From: JBFWMG01 sp050251715
GTDB taxonomy: Bacteria > Desulfobacterota > Desulfovibrionia > Desulfovibrionales > Desulfovibrionaceae
Direction of reading: 5' to 3'
Assembly: GCA_050251715.1 (NCBI GenBank)
Contig: JBFWMG010000003.1
Span: forward strand, 1 to 64,000
DNA length: 64,000 nt
A program made the position numbers and the translations under genes. Every line of letters begins with the position of its first letter. Positions within the stretch are counted from its first letter, which is position 1. Below the pieces are notes generated by a model that was not told the DNA's origin, did not search any database, and saw only the letters and a program-made list of their open reading frames with translations. Of this stretch, positions 1 to 8,525 are shown one piece after another.

Positions 1-45
1 TGGTCGGCGACGGCCAATCGGCGCGTCCGGCCCGCCAGCCAAGGC

Positions 46-95
46 AACCGCCGCGTGGCCGGTGGAGGGACACCACCACCGGCCACGCGGCGGTT
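46..95. terminator. Long hairpin downstream of the CHAT gene
   Basis: A perfect 20-bp inverted repeat (46-65 with 76-95) encloses a 10-nt loop. It lies 35 bp past the stop codon of the minus-strand CHAT gene. The plus-strand side is followed by a short T-rich stretch, so it may act in both directions. It is the only feature visible before the first gene. Confidence 0.7.
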
Positions 96-129
96 TGTGT
101 GTGCCGGGGAAATGGGCCGTGGCGTCCGG

Positions 130-2442
130 TCAGTCGGCGCTTCCCGTCAGCTGGAACGCGGCCCAGTAGTAGGGGTGCGGCGCGGTGGCGCGCAGGGCGG
201 ACTGCGCGGCGCGCAGCGCCTCGGCCTTGGGCATGGTCCGCAGGTTGCCGTAGAACGCCCGCATCAGCATGCCGGTCTCGGCATCGGCCACGGGCCACAG
301 GCTGGCGACCAGGGCGTTGGCCCCGGCGTAGAGGAAGCCGCGCGTGAGCCCGATCACGTCGTCGCCGGCGGCGGCCTTGCCCAGCCCCGTGTCGCAGGCC
401 GACAGCGTGACCAGGTCCGCGTCGAGACGCAGGCCGAACAGCTCGCCCGCTGTCAGGGAGCCGTCATTGGCGGCGTCCGGCGCGAGCAGCAGGCGCGAGG
501 CCAGGGGCGCGTCGGAGCGGAATTCCCCGTGGGCCGCGATATGGATCACCGGAAAAAGGGAGCCCTCTGTCTTGAGTCGGCTTTCCGTGGCCGCGTCGCG
601 CGTCAGCAGCACCGAGCCGGGAAAGAGCGCCTTGATCGAGGCGGCCTCGGTCGCCGCGCCCGGCAGGTCGAGGCGCTGGTCCCCGAGGTCTGGATTGCCG
701 AGGATGAGCAGCCGGTCCATGCCGCCCCGCTTGGGCGCGTTGCGGAGAAAACGGAGGACGCTGGCGCTCGGCAGCACCCGTACCGGCGCCCGGTCGATGA
801 GCAGGTCGCCGTCCAGGGGCAGGGCGGCGAAGGGGATGTAGTGCAGCGGCCCGTGGGGCACCACCGTGATGAGCCGCGCGTTGGCCAGCGGACGGGCCAA
901 CGGCGCAAGGATGCGTGCGGACAGGCGGGCGGCGGCCTCGTCGGGATGGCCCTGGGGCGTTTCGAGCGCCGCGCGCACGCCGCGCACGGCATCGGCCAGG
1001 CCCGCGCCGTCAAGGCGCGCCCCGGTAATGCCCGTGCGGTCGGCCGCAAAGCCCCACAGCGCATCGCCGTGGGCAAAATATTCGAGCAGCACCTCGCCCG
1101 GCGCGAGACGCGCTTGCAGCGCGGCCGCAGGCTCCGCCTCCACGGTGACGAGCGAGGCCAGCTGCGGCGCGGTGCGCGCCAGTTCGGCCCGCGCGTCCTC
1201 CACAGCGGCTTTTCGCTGCGCGAAGGCCTGCGCCGGTTCGCCTCCGGCGCTCTGCAATGCCGCCTCCAGCCCCTGAAGGTGGGCCAGCCGCGCCTCGACC
1301 TCGGCGGGAGCCAGGGCGGAAGAGGCGAATTGCGTGCGCTGCGCCAGCAGGTCGACCAGGGCGCGCGACTTGCCCCGCTCCACATAGGCCAGGGCTTCGG
1401 CGGCGCGGCCTTGGGCCACCAGCGCGGCCACGAGATCGGCATAGACGGTCTGCTTGTCGCCGACAAAGCCGATCTTGGACGCCTCGCTGCCCAGGGTCGC
1501 GCGCTGGCGCTCGATGACGGCCACGGCCTTTTCGAACAGGCCTATGGCCCTGTCCGGCTCGCCGTCGGCCAGGGCGATGCGCCCCCTGTCGTGCAGGAGA
1601 TTCCAGTACATCGTGCCGCTGGAGGCGATCTGTTCCATGCCCAGCAGCGCGTCGATGGCCGTTTTGGCCTCCTGCGTCCGGCCGCTCCCGTAGAGCGCCT
1701 TGGCCTTGATGAACGCGGGCGGCAGGTCGAACGACAGAAAGTTTTCATTGGTGAAGCCGGTCAGGAAGGTCATGGCCTTGAGCCCTTCCCATTCGGGATA
1801 CTGTTGCGACATGGCGGTCACCGCCTCCCCGTACCGGCCCATGGCGAGGCAGATCCGCGCCACCGCCGTGTCGCGGGGCTTGCGGTTGATGCTCTCGGTA
1901 TCTTCCAGGGGCAGGGCGCGCAACTGGAGCAGCGCCTCCTCGGCCGCGCCCGTGTCGCCGCGCAGGGCCAACGCCAGCCCCAGCATCTCCCAGGCGTTCA
2001 CCAGCTTGCCCTTGATCGCCGGGCCGCCGTCCTCGCGCGCGAGGGTGAGCGCCCGCCGCGCTTCGGCGATGGCTCGATCGTAGTCGCCCAATTCGATGTG
2101 GACCTTGCTGGCCAGGATGTACGGCATGTCGCGGAAGGGCATGCCGGCGACAAAGGTGTCGTCGCCTTGTTCCACGCGGCGCTGCATGCCCTCGACGCAG
2201 CTGAAGAAGGTGTCGTAGCGTTTGACCTCGCTCAAGGCGGAACACAGGTGGACGTAGTCGCGGAAGGGCATGTCCGGATTGGCCCGCCAGCGCGGTTCCA
2301 TTTCGGCGACCATCTCGCCGTACCGGGCCTCGGACATCAACAGCGCATCCCGTGACATGAGCATGGGGGCGCATCCTTGGCCCAGCGCCGTTCCAAGAAG
2401 CAGCACCGCCACCATGACCTGCCCGAGTAACCGTCCCCGCAT
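130..2442 (-). CDS. CHAT-domain (caspase-like) TPR lipoprotein
   Basis: This 770-residue protein starts at an ATG preceded by a strong GGAGGTGG ribosome site. It begins with a lipoprotein signal ending in GQGC, so it is predicted to be membrane-anchored outside the cytoplasm. Residues from about 30 to 430 are tetratricopeptide-like helical repeats and include the RGKSRALVDLLAQR segment typical of proteins that precede CHAT domains. The C-terminal CHAT domain carries the clan CD His-Cys dyad: HIAAHGEF (His638) and LSACDTGLG (Cys683). CHAT proteins are caspase/separase-like peptidases, several of which are triggered by partner proteins through their TPRs. The gene stands alone, divergent from the sensor kinase. 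The substrate and trigger are unknown. The family call is firm and the proteolytic activity is inferred from the intact dyad. Confidence 0.9.
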   Translation of the reverse strand: MRGRLLGQVMVAVLLLGTALGQGCAPMLMSRDALLMSEARYGEMVAEMEPRWRANPDMPFRDYVHLCSALSEVKRYDTFFSCVEGMQRRVEQGDDTFVAGMPFRDMPYILASKVHIELGDYDRAIAEARRALTLAREDGGPAIKGKLVNAWEMLGLALALRGDTGAAEEALLQLRALPLEDTESINRKPRDTAVARICLAMGRYGEAVTAMSQQYPEWEGLKAMTFLTGFTNENFLSFDLPPAFIKAKALYGSGRTQEAKTAIDALLGMEQIASSGTMYWNLLHDRGRIALADGEPDRAIGLFEKAVAVIERQRATLGSEASKIGFVGDKQTVYADLVAALVAQGRAAEALAYVERGKSRALVDLLAQRTQFASSALAPAEVEARLAHLQGLEAALQSAGGEPAQAFAQRKAAVEDARAELARTAPQLASLVTVEAEPAAALQARLAPGEVLLEYFAHGDALWGFAADRTGITGARLDGAGLADAVRGVRAALETPQGHPDEAAARLSARILAPLARPLANARLITVVPHGPLHYIPFAALPLDGDLLIDRAPVRVLPSASVLRFLRNAPKRGGMDRLLILGNPDLGDQRLDLPGAATEAASIKALFPGSVLLTRDAATESRLKTEGSLFPVIHIAAHGEFRSDAPLASRLLLAPDAANDGSLTAGELFGLRLDADLVTLSACDTGLGKAAAGDDVIGLTRGFLYAGANALVASLWPVADAETGMLMRAFYGNLRTMPKAEALRAAQSALRATAPHPYYWAAFQLTGSAD

Positions 2443-2740
2443 AACCACCTCCATATGGCTGGCGCGCATCGTCCACCAGGCCGCCGTGCCCTGCCCCAAA
2501 AGGGGGTTGGCGGCGGGAATTATTTCAACGATGCCACTAACCCCTTCATCCGCCTCTTGTTCCTTCCGGTCAAGAGGCGGCATGGGAAGGGCGCGCGTCG
2601 CCTGGTTGAACGGTCCATGGCCTCTTGGGCGGGCGGAAGGCGGCCTTTCCTTGCGGCGTGGAATTTTGTACGCATGGGAAAGGCGGCCGCCGCGTTTTGC
2701 GCGTCCGTCGTTTTGCCGTATTGCCGCATTCGGAGGCGTT

Positions 2741-4393
2741 ATGCATGTGTTGGCCCGGCTCCGCGCCCGTTTTGGTCCCACCACCCTGCAAGGGCGGCTC
2801 ATGCTCATGGTGGCGGTGCTGGTGGGCATACAGGTGGCCGTCAGCTGGGCGCTCCTGTCCGACCTGGTGTACGACCTGCTGCGCGAGCAGATGGGCCGCC
2901 GCGCCCTGCAAACCGCCCAGACCGTGGCCGAAATCCCCGCCATCCGCAACGCGCTGCTCATCAAGGATCCCTCCGGCGTCATCCAGACCATCGCCGACAC
3001 CGTGCGCCTCAAGGTGGGGGCGCATTTCGTCGTGGTGGGCGACGCCACGGGCAAGCGGTACTCCCATCCCGTGCGCGACCGCATCGGCAAGCAGTTCGTG
3101 GGCGGCGACACCGGCCCGGCCCTGCTCGAGGGCAAGTCCTACGTGTCCGAGGCCGTGGGCACCCTGGGCCGCTCCATCCGGGGCATGGTGCCCATCTTCG
3201 ACGACTCCGGCGCGATCATCGGCTTTGTCAGCGTGGGCTACCTGACCGAAAACGTGGGCCGCATCGTCAGGGACAACATGGGCATGCCGCTCCTGGTCAT
3301 AGGCGTGCTGCTCTCCATAGGACTGACCGGCGCGGCGTGGATAGCCCATCGGGTCAAACGCCTGACCCTGGGGCTCGAACCCGCCGAGATAACGACCCTG
3401 TACCTGGAGCGCGGCGCCATACTCGATTCCATCCGCGAGGGCGTGGCCGCCGTGGACGAGGGGGGCGGCATAGCCATGGCCAACAAGGCGGCCCTGCGCC
3501 ACGCGGGGTTGGACCCGGAACAGCCAGCCGGCGGCAGGCCCGTGGCGGATATCCTGCCCGGCCTGGATGTCTGGCCGGTGCTGCACAGGGGCGAGGCCGT
3601 GCATGACCGTGATTTCTCCATGGCGGGCAGGGAGTTTGTGGGCAACGTGGTGCCGGTGTTGCACGAGGGGCGCGTGCAGGGCGCGGTGGCCACCTTCCGG
3701 CCCACGGACGAACTGGACAGCCTGGCCCGCGAATTGTCCCGCGTGCAGGAGTATACCGAACTGCTGCGCGTGCAGAGCCACGAATACTCCAACAAGCTGC
3801 ACACCATCGCGGGGCTGCTGCAACTGGGGGCGCACCAGGAGGCGCTGGATCTGGTGGCGCGCGAGTCCTCGGGCTACCAGGAGATGATCCGCTTTGTGCA
3901 GAAGGCCATTGCCCAACCGGTCATCGCGGCCATCGTCATGGGCAAGTACGCCCGCGCCGGAGAGCTGCGCATCGCCTTTGCCGTGGACCGCCACAGCTCG
4001 CTGGGCCAGGTGCCGGATTGGATAAACCAGGAAAAAATCGTGACCATCTTGGGCAATCTGCTGGACAACGCCTTTGAATCCGTGCTGGATAAGCCCGAAG
4101 GGGAGCGCCGGGCCGCCCTGTCCTTCACCGATCTGGGCAACGAATTGCTGTTCGAGGTGGAAGACGCGGGACCGGGCGTGCCCGTTGACCGGACCGAGGC
4201 CATTTTCGAACGGGGTGTTTCGGGCAAGGGATCGGAACACCGGGGTGTGGGGCTGCATCTGGTGCGGCAGTGCATCGCCGACCTGGGCGGCCAGGTGACC
4301 GTGTCCGACAGCGACCTGGGCGGCGCGCTGTTCACCGTGGCCATTCCCAAGCATCGCCCGGCCAGCGGCCCAAGGCAGGGAGGGAACGCATGA
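2741..4393 (+). CDS. CitA/DcuS-family sensor histidine kinase
   Basis: This 550-residue inner-membrane kinase likely senses an external carboxylate. Transmembrane segments at about 21-43 and 181-203 flank a periplasmic PAS-like (PDC) sensor. A cytoplasmic PAS region (about 225-320) follows, then the SpoB-type dimerisation helix with the motif SHEYSNKLH (phosphoacceptor His347). The ATPase domain has an N box (GNLLDNAFESV), a G1 box (DAGPGVP) and a glycine-rich G2 segment. The chosen ATG has a GGAGGCG ribosome site; longer upstream readings lack one. The stop overlaps the response-regulator start (ATGA), so the pair is co-translated. The adjacent TRAP operon is the obvious target. The ligand is not determined by sequence. 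Confidence 0.92.
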   Translation: MHVLARLRARFGPTTLQGRLMLMVAVLVGIQVAVSWALLSDLVYDLLREQMGRRALQTAQTVAEIPAIRNALLIKDPSGVIQTIADTVRLKVGAHFVVVGDATGKRYSHPVRDRIGKQFVGGDTGPALLEGKSYVSEAVGTLGRSIRGMVPIFDDSGAIIGFVSVGYLTENVGRIVRDNMGMPLLVIGVLLSIGLTGAAWIAHRVKRLTLGLEPAEITTLYLERGAILDSIREGVAAVDEGGGIAMANKAALRHAGLDPEQPAGGRPVADILPGLDVWPVLHRGEAVHDRDFSMAGREFVGNVVPVLHEGRVQGAVATFRPTDELDSLARELSRVQEYTELLRVQSHEYSNKLHTIAGLLQLGAHQEALDLVARESSGYQEMIRFVQKAIAQPVIAAIVMGKYARAGELRIAFAVDRHSSLGQVPDWINQEKIVTILGNLLDNAFESVLDKPEGERRAALSFTDLGNELLFEVEDAGPGVPVDRTEAIFERGVSGKGSEHRGVGLHLVRQCIADLGGQVTVSDSDLGGALFTVAIPKHRPASGPRQGGNA

Positions 4394-5100
4394 ACCCATT
4401 GCGGGTCATCATCGTGGAGGACGACGCGCGCATCGCGGATCTGCACCGCCGTTTCGTGGAACGGGTGGCGGGATTCGTGGTGGCGGGCATTGCCCACGGC
4501 CTGGCGGACGCGCGCGACATGGCCTTTGCCCTGGAGCCGGACCTTATCCTGCTGGACCTCTATTTCCCGGAAGGGTCGGGCATGGATCTTTTGCGCGACG
4601 TGCGCGCCAAGGGACTGGAAACCGATGTGATCCTCATCACGGCGGCCCGCGAGGTGGGCTCGGTGAAGGAGGCGTTGCGCGGCGGCGTGTTCGACTACAT
4701 CATCAAGCCGGTCATCGCGGCCCGCTTTGCGGACTGTCTGGAAAATTTCCGCGCCTACCGGGCGCGGCTGGCCGGTGCGGACGCGGTGGAGCAGCGTGAC
4801 GTGGACAGTCTGCTGCGGCCCGCCGGCGCCGGGGGCGGCCATGGCCCCCAGGGCGCGGTCGACGAACTGCCCAAGGGCATCGACTCCCTGACCCTGGGCA
4901 AGGTGCGCGCCGTGTTTCAGGGCGAGGACGCGCCCGACGGGTTGTCCGCCGAAAACGTGGCCGCGCGCATCGGGGTAAGCCGATCCACCGCGCGGCGCTA
5001 TCTGGAATATCTCGTGTCCGTGGACGCGGTGGTGCCGGACGTGGTCTACGGCTCCGTGGGCAGGCCCGAGCGGCGCTACTTCAAAGGCAAGTCACTGTAA
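4390..5100 (+). CDS. DcuR/CitB-family response regulator
   Basis: This 236-residue protein has an N-terminal receiver with the acidic pair E10/D11-D12, phosphoacceptor Asp56 (motif LILLDLYFPEG), a conserved Thr in LITAAR and a Lys in IIKPV. A linker leads to a C-terminal helix-turn-helix of the CitB/DcuR type (AARIGVSRSTARRYLEYL). It is translationally coupled to the kinase upstream. In this family phosphorylation activates transcription of carboxylate transport or fermentation genes. The TRAP genes begin about 200 bp downstream, after a region with direct repeats that could be its binding sites. Confidence 0.93.
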   Translation: MNPLRVIIVEDDARIADLHRRFVERVAGFVVAGIAHGLADARDMAFALEPDLILLDLYFPEGSGMDLLRDVRAKGLETDVILITAAREVGSVKEALRGGVFDYIIKPVIAARFADCLENFRAYRARLAGADAVEQRDVDSLLRPAGAGGGHGPQGAVDELPKGIDSLTLGKVRAVFQGEDAPDGLSAENVAARIGVSRSTARRYLEYLVSVDAVVPDVVYGSVGRPERRYFKGKSL

Positions 5101-5147
5101 GTCTATTGCTTTTAGTTCCCCCTTTTTTTGTGAGCAAAATGGACAAA

Positions 5148-5215
5148 ACGTGCGTAATGCGATAAATTACGTTTACGTGCGTATTGGGATTTTTTTCCCA
5201 TTCTCCGGCTATACT
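5148..5215 (+). promoter_or_regulatory. Candidate operator and promoter of the TRAP operon
   Basis: Two direct copies of ACGTGCGTA sit at 5148-5156 and 5175-5183, 27 bp apart. The first continues into an inverted pair CGTAAT/ATTACG (5153-5158 and 5166-5171). A TATACT -10-like hexamer lies at 5210-5215 without a good -35, as expected for an activator-dependent promoter. The position suits binding by the response regulator encoded just upstream. The binding itself is an inference. Confidence 0.45.
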
Positions 5216-5304
5216 TTTCACCATAGCATCAAAGACCAGAGACTGCGTTTCACCATGCGTGGTCCGGAGTCACGTAACCCTCATACCTCAAGCCGGAGGA
5301 AGTC

Positions 5305-6282
5305 ATGAAACGTTCCCTTCTCCTCGTCGTGGCGGCGCTCTTGGCGCTGTGTCTGTCCGCTCCCGCCTTTGCGGGCAACGTGGTCATCAAACTGGGGCAC
5401 ATCGCCGAACCCGTGCATCCCTATGGCAAGGGTGCGGACTACTTCGCCAACCTGGTCAAGGAAAAGACCAAGGGTGAAGTGGATGTCAGGGTGTTCCCCT
5501 CGTCGCAGCTGGGCGGCCAGAAAGACCTCATCGAAGGCCTTATCTTCGGCACCATTGACATGGCTCTGGTGGGCACAGCGGTGCTTGGCCAGTTCCAGCC
5601 CCAGATTTCCCTGTTCGACCTGCCCTTTCTGTTCAAGGACCGCGCCCACGCCTACAAGAGCCTGGACACCGTGGGCATGGATCTGGGCAAGCCCATGGAA
5701 GCCAAGGGCATCAAGCTCCTGGGCTACATGGAGAACGGCATCCGCCACCTGACCAACAACGTGCGCGAGGTCAAGACCCCTGCCGACATGAAGGGGCTCA
5801 AGATCCGCGTCATGACCAACAAGATCTACATCGAGATGATGAAGGCGCTCGGCGCGTCCCCCACGCCCATGGCCTTTGGCGAACTCTATTCCGCCATGCA
5901 GCAGGGCACCGTGGACGGCCAGGAAAACCCCAGCGCCCACATCTGGACAAAGCGTTTCTTTGAAGTGCAGAAGTACGCCTCCCTTACCGCGCACGCCTAC
6001 GCCCCCGAACCGGTGGTCATTTCCATGATTACCTGGGCCAAGCTCACCCCGGCGCAGCGCACCGCCATCCAGGAAGCGGCCAATGAAGCCGTGGCCTGGC
6101 AGCGCAAGCTTTCCGAAGAGCAGGATTCCGAGTACTGGGACAAGATCAAGGCCACCGGCAAGATCACGGTCACCGAGGTGGACCGCGCCCCGTTCATCGC
6201 GGCCACCAAGCCCGTGTATGACATGTTCGCGGACCAGGTCGGCGCGGACAACATCAAGCGCATCGAAGCCCTCGCCCAGTAA
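5305..6282 (+). CDS. dctP: TRAP transporter solute-binding protein (DctP family)
   Basis: This 325-residue periplasmic protein has a cleavable signal peptide (KR, hydrophobic core, AFA at the cleavage site) and then the DctP fold. Recognisable segments are GHIAEPVHPYGKGADYFA near the mature N-terminus, LPFLFKD, and the signature stretch LKIRVMTN...MMKALGASPTPMAFGELYSAMQQGTVDGQENP, which includes the Arg that binds substrate carboxylate. It captures an organic acid and delivers it to the DctQM membrane subunits. It starts after a GGAGG ribosome site and is followed by a hairpin that probably keeps its mRNA more abundant than that of dctQM. Confidence 0.95.
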   Translation: MKRSLLLVVAALLALCLSAPAFAGNVVIKLGHIAEPVHPYGKGADYFANLVKEKTKGEVDVRVFPSSQLGGQKDLIEGLIFGTIDMALVGTAVLGQFQPQISLFDLPFLFKDRAHAYKSLDTVGMDLGKPMEAKGIKLLGYMENGIRHLTNNVREVKTPADMKGLKIRVMTNKIYIEMMKALGASPTPMAFGELYSAMQQGTVDGQENPSAHIWTKRFFEVQKYASLTAHAYAPEPVVISMITWAKLTPAQRTAIQEAANEAVAWQRKLSEEQDSEYWDKIKATGKITVTEVDRAPFIAATKPVYDMFADQVGADNIKRIEALAQ

Positions 6283-6294
6283 TTCCGACGCCAC

Positions 6295-6322
6295 AAGGCC
6301 CGGGCGCGAGCCCGGGCCTTTT
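6295..6322 (+). terminator. Hairpin between dctP and dctQ (attenuator)
   Basis: An 11-bp perfect GC-rich stem (6295-6305 with 6310-6320) with a 4-nt loop ends in a short T run. It lies in the 54-bp gap between dctP and dctQ. Partial termination or 3'-end protection here would give excess binding protein over membrane subunits, a common arrangement in transporter operons. Confidence 0.75.
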
Positions 6323-6336
6323 CGCAGGAGACTGCC

Positions 6337-6831
6337 ATGGATAAGCTGTTCAAAGGGCTGCACGCCCTCCTCTACTGTGTGAGTGTCGCTTCCATGGGAC
6401 TCATGCTCGCCATCATCTTTGTCCAGGTCATCTTCCGGTACTGCTTCGGCCACTCCTTCGAGTGGTCCGAGGAACTGGCCCGCTTCCTCTTCGTGTGGGT
6501 CGTGTTTCTCGGCTCGGCGCTCATCATGGGCGAGAGCGGGCACCTGGCGGTGCGGTTCCTCCCCGAAAAGTTCAAGGACCGCCTGTTCGGCCTGGTGCTG
6601 GAAACCTTCATCAACCTGTGCAGCTACGTCTTCATCCTGCTGCTGCTCGTGCAGGGCGGCAAGATGACCTCCATCATGACCTTCCAGACCGCGCCGGGCC
6701 TGGGCATTTCCATGAGCTGGGTCTATTCGGTGCTGCCCGTGAGCGCCGCGCTCATGATGCTGTACCTGTTCAAGGACACGGTGCGCATCGTGAAGGCCTT
6801 TGCCGCCTGGCCGCGCAAAGAGGAGGCATAG
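6337..6831 (+). CDS. dctQ: TRAP transporter small permease (DctQ family)
   Basis: This 164-residue integral membrane protein has four predicted hydrophobic helices (about 12-35, 48-66, 86-108 and 125-147). The family motif FEWSEELARFLFVWVVFLG is visible at about 34-52. It pairs with DctM to form the Na+-driven membrane part of the transporter. It has a CAGGAG ribosome site and is followed one base later by dctM. Confidence 0.94.
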   Translation: MDKLFKGLHALLYCVSVASMGLMLAIIFVQVIFRYCFGHSFEWSEELARFLFVWVVFLGSALIMGESGHLAVRFLPEKFKDRLFGLVLETFINLCSYVFILLLLVQGGKMTSIMTFQTAPGLGISMSWVYSVLPVSAALMMLYLFKDTVRIVKAFAAWPRKEEA

Positions 6832-6832
6832 C

Positions 6833-8107
6833 ATGGAATACGCACTGCTCCTTTCCTTCCTGGCCCTTACGGCCGTGGGCGTGCCCGTGGCCTTTTCCCT
6901 GGCCTTGTCCGTGTCGTTCATTCTGTACCAGTACATGGACATGCCCCAGGTGATGATTACCCAGGTCATGTATTCGGGGGTGGACTCGTTTTCGTTCATG
7001 GCCGTGCCGTTCTTCATGCTGGCGGGCTCGTTCATGTCCGCAGGCGGCGTGACCACGCGGCTGGTCGGCTTTGCCCAGGCCATGGTGGGTTCGCTGACCG
7101 GCGGCCTGGCGCAGGTGGTGGCGGTGTCGGGCATGTTTTTCGCCGCTATTTCCGGATCTTCGGCCGCCACCACGGCGGCCATCGGCTCCACCATGGTGGA
7201 CGCCATGGAGAAGAAGGGCTACCGCCGCGAACTGGCCACGGGCATCGTGGCCGCGGGCGGCACGGTGGGCATCGTCATCCCGCCGTCCATCACCCTGGTG
7301 GTGTTCGGCGTCATCGCGGGCGAGTCCATCGGCGACCTGTTCGTGGGCGGCTTCGCGCCCGGCATCCTCATGGGGTTGACCATGTGCCTGGTGAGCTGGT
7401 TCATCGCCAAGAAGGAAGGCATTCCCGCCGAAGGTAAATTCTCCTTCAAGGAACTGCTCATCGCCTTCAAGAATTCCTTCTGGGCGCTCATGACGCCGGT
7501 CATCATCATCGGCGGCATCTATGGCGGCATCTTCACACCCACCGAGGCGGCGGCCGTGGCCGCTGTCTACGGCATTGTGGTGGGGCTGTTCGTGTACAGG
7601 GAACTCAAGCTGCGCGATTTCCCCAAGATCATCTTCCAGGCGGTCATCGGCACCACGCTCATCATGTTCATCGTGGGCGCGGCCAAGGTGTTCGGCTGGA
7701 TGCTGACCAACCTGGAGATCCCGCACCACATCGGCGCGTGGATCGTGTCGCTCACCGATTCCCCGCTCATGTTCCTGTTGGCCATGAACATCCTGCTGCT
7801 GGTGGTGGGCACGCTCATCAACGCCTCGGCGGCGGTGGTCATTCTCACGCCCATCTTCCTGCCCGTGGCGGTCAAGCTGGGCATCGACCCCCTGTTCTTC
7901 GGCGTGCTCATGGTGGTCAACCTGGCCATCGGGTGCATCACGCCGCCGGTGGGGCTCGACCTGTTCGTGGCCAGCGCCATCACCAAGGTGCCGCTGGAGC
8001 GGGTCATGAAGGCGACGCTGCCGTACCTGTATGCGTTGTTGGCCACGCTGCTGCTGCTGACGTTGTGTCCGACCATCATCACGTTCCTGCCGCAGGCGCT
8101 GCGTTAA
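6833..8107 (+). CDS. dctM: TRAP transporter large permease (DctM family)
   Basis: This 424-residue polytopic membrane protein has about 12 hydrophobic segments and family landmarks: FMAVPFFMLAGSFM, the SGSSAATTAAIGSTM segment, GIVIPPSITLVVFG and NLAIGCITPPVGLDLFV. It forms the transport channel of the TRAP system with DctQ. The ATG follows AGGAGG in the end of dctQ, with the dctQ stop one base before it. A strong terminator follows. Confidence 0.95.
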   Translation: MEYALLLSFLALTAVGVPVAFSLALSVSFILYQYMDMPQVMITQVMYSGVDSFSFMAVPFFMLAGSFMSAGGVTTRLVGFAQAMVGSLTGGLAQVVAVSGMFFAAISGSSAATTAAIGSTMVDAMEKKGYRRELATGIVAAGGTVGIVIPPSITLVVFGVIAGESIGDLFVGGFAPGILMGLTMCLVSWFIAKKEGIPAEGKFSFKELLIAFKNSFWALMTPVIIIGGIYGGIFTPTEAAAVAAVYGIVVGLFVYRELKLRDFPKIIFQAVIGTTLIMFIVGAAKVFGWMLTNLEIPHHIGAWIVSLTDSPLMFLLAMNILLLVVGTLINASAAVVILTPIFLPVAVKLGIDPLFFGVLMVVNLAIGCITPPVGLDLFVASAITKVPLERVMKATLPYLYALLATLLLLTLCPTIITFLPQALR

Positions 8108-8130
8108 GCCGCGTCCTGCTTCTTCCTCGC

Positions 8131-8162
8131 AAAGCCCCGGCCCACCCGCCGGGGCTTTTTGT
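8131..8162 (+). terminator. Rho-independent terminator of the TRAP operon
   Basis: An 11-bp stem (8131-8141 with 8148-8158) with a 6-nt loop is followed by a T run, 23 bp after the dctM stop. Confidence 0.9.
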
Positions 8163-8525
8163 TGCGGCCAGGCGCCGCCGGAGCGGACAGGGAAACGGGC
8201 GGAAGGGAGGGCGGACAGGCAAACGAGGGCAGGGGAGGGCGGGGAAACAAAGGGTAGGAACGCATGCATCCCGGGGGAACGGCGGGACATGGCCCGGCCA
8301 TGGGGCGCCGCCTTGCGCGGCCCATGAAAAAGGCTCCGCCTCGCGGCGGAGCCTCATGTTCCCTGTTCGAGCCGGGAATACCCGCTCGGCGGTGGACCTG
8401 GTTGACGGGAATGTTCCCCTCGGCCTCTCTTCGCGTGCGGTTTGGCGCGAGTCAGGCCACGTATCGAGCGCTCCGGGGGAAAGCGCTCGGGAGGAACAGT
8501 GCGGCAGGCATTCGGTGCGAACCGT
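8163..8525. other. Intergenic region with no recognised gene
   Basis: No convincing reading frame or RNA gene was found. It contains the minus-strand terminator at 8326-8354 and, near 8467-8495, a short inverted repeat with 8-bp arms (CGAGCGCT/AGCGCTCG). The stretch next to the radical SAM stop codon carries no obvious T-tailed hairpin of its own. Confidence 0.5.
8326..8354 (-). terminator. Terminator-like hairpin, minus strand
   Basis: A perfect 10-bp stem (8331-8340 with 8345-8354) with a 4-nt loop is followed on the minus strand by a U run (the As at 8326-8330). It lies 170 bp beyond the stop of the radical SAM gene and probably ends that transcript. Confidence 0.75.

Noticed and set aside
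55..2355. 766-codon open frame on the plus strand opposite the CHAT gene
   Set aside because: It is a GC-driven shadow with no recognisable domain; the minus strand has a lipoprotein signal, TPRs and a CHAT dyad.
8360..8525. tRNA-like GTTCGAGCC stretch
   Set aside because: No cloverleaf or acceptor stem can be formed around it.
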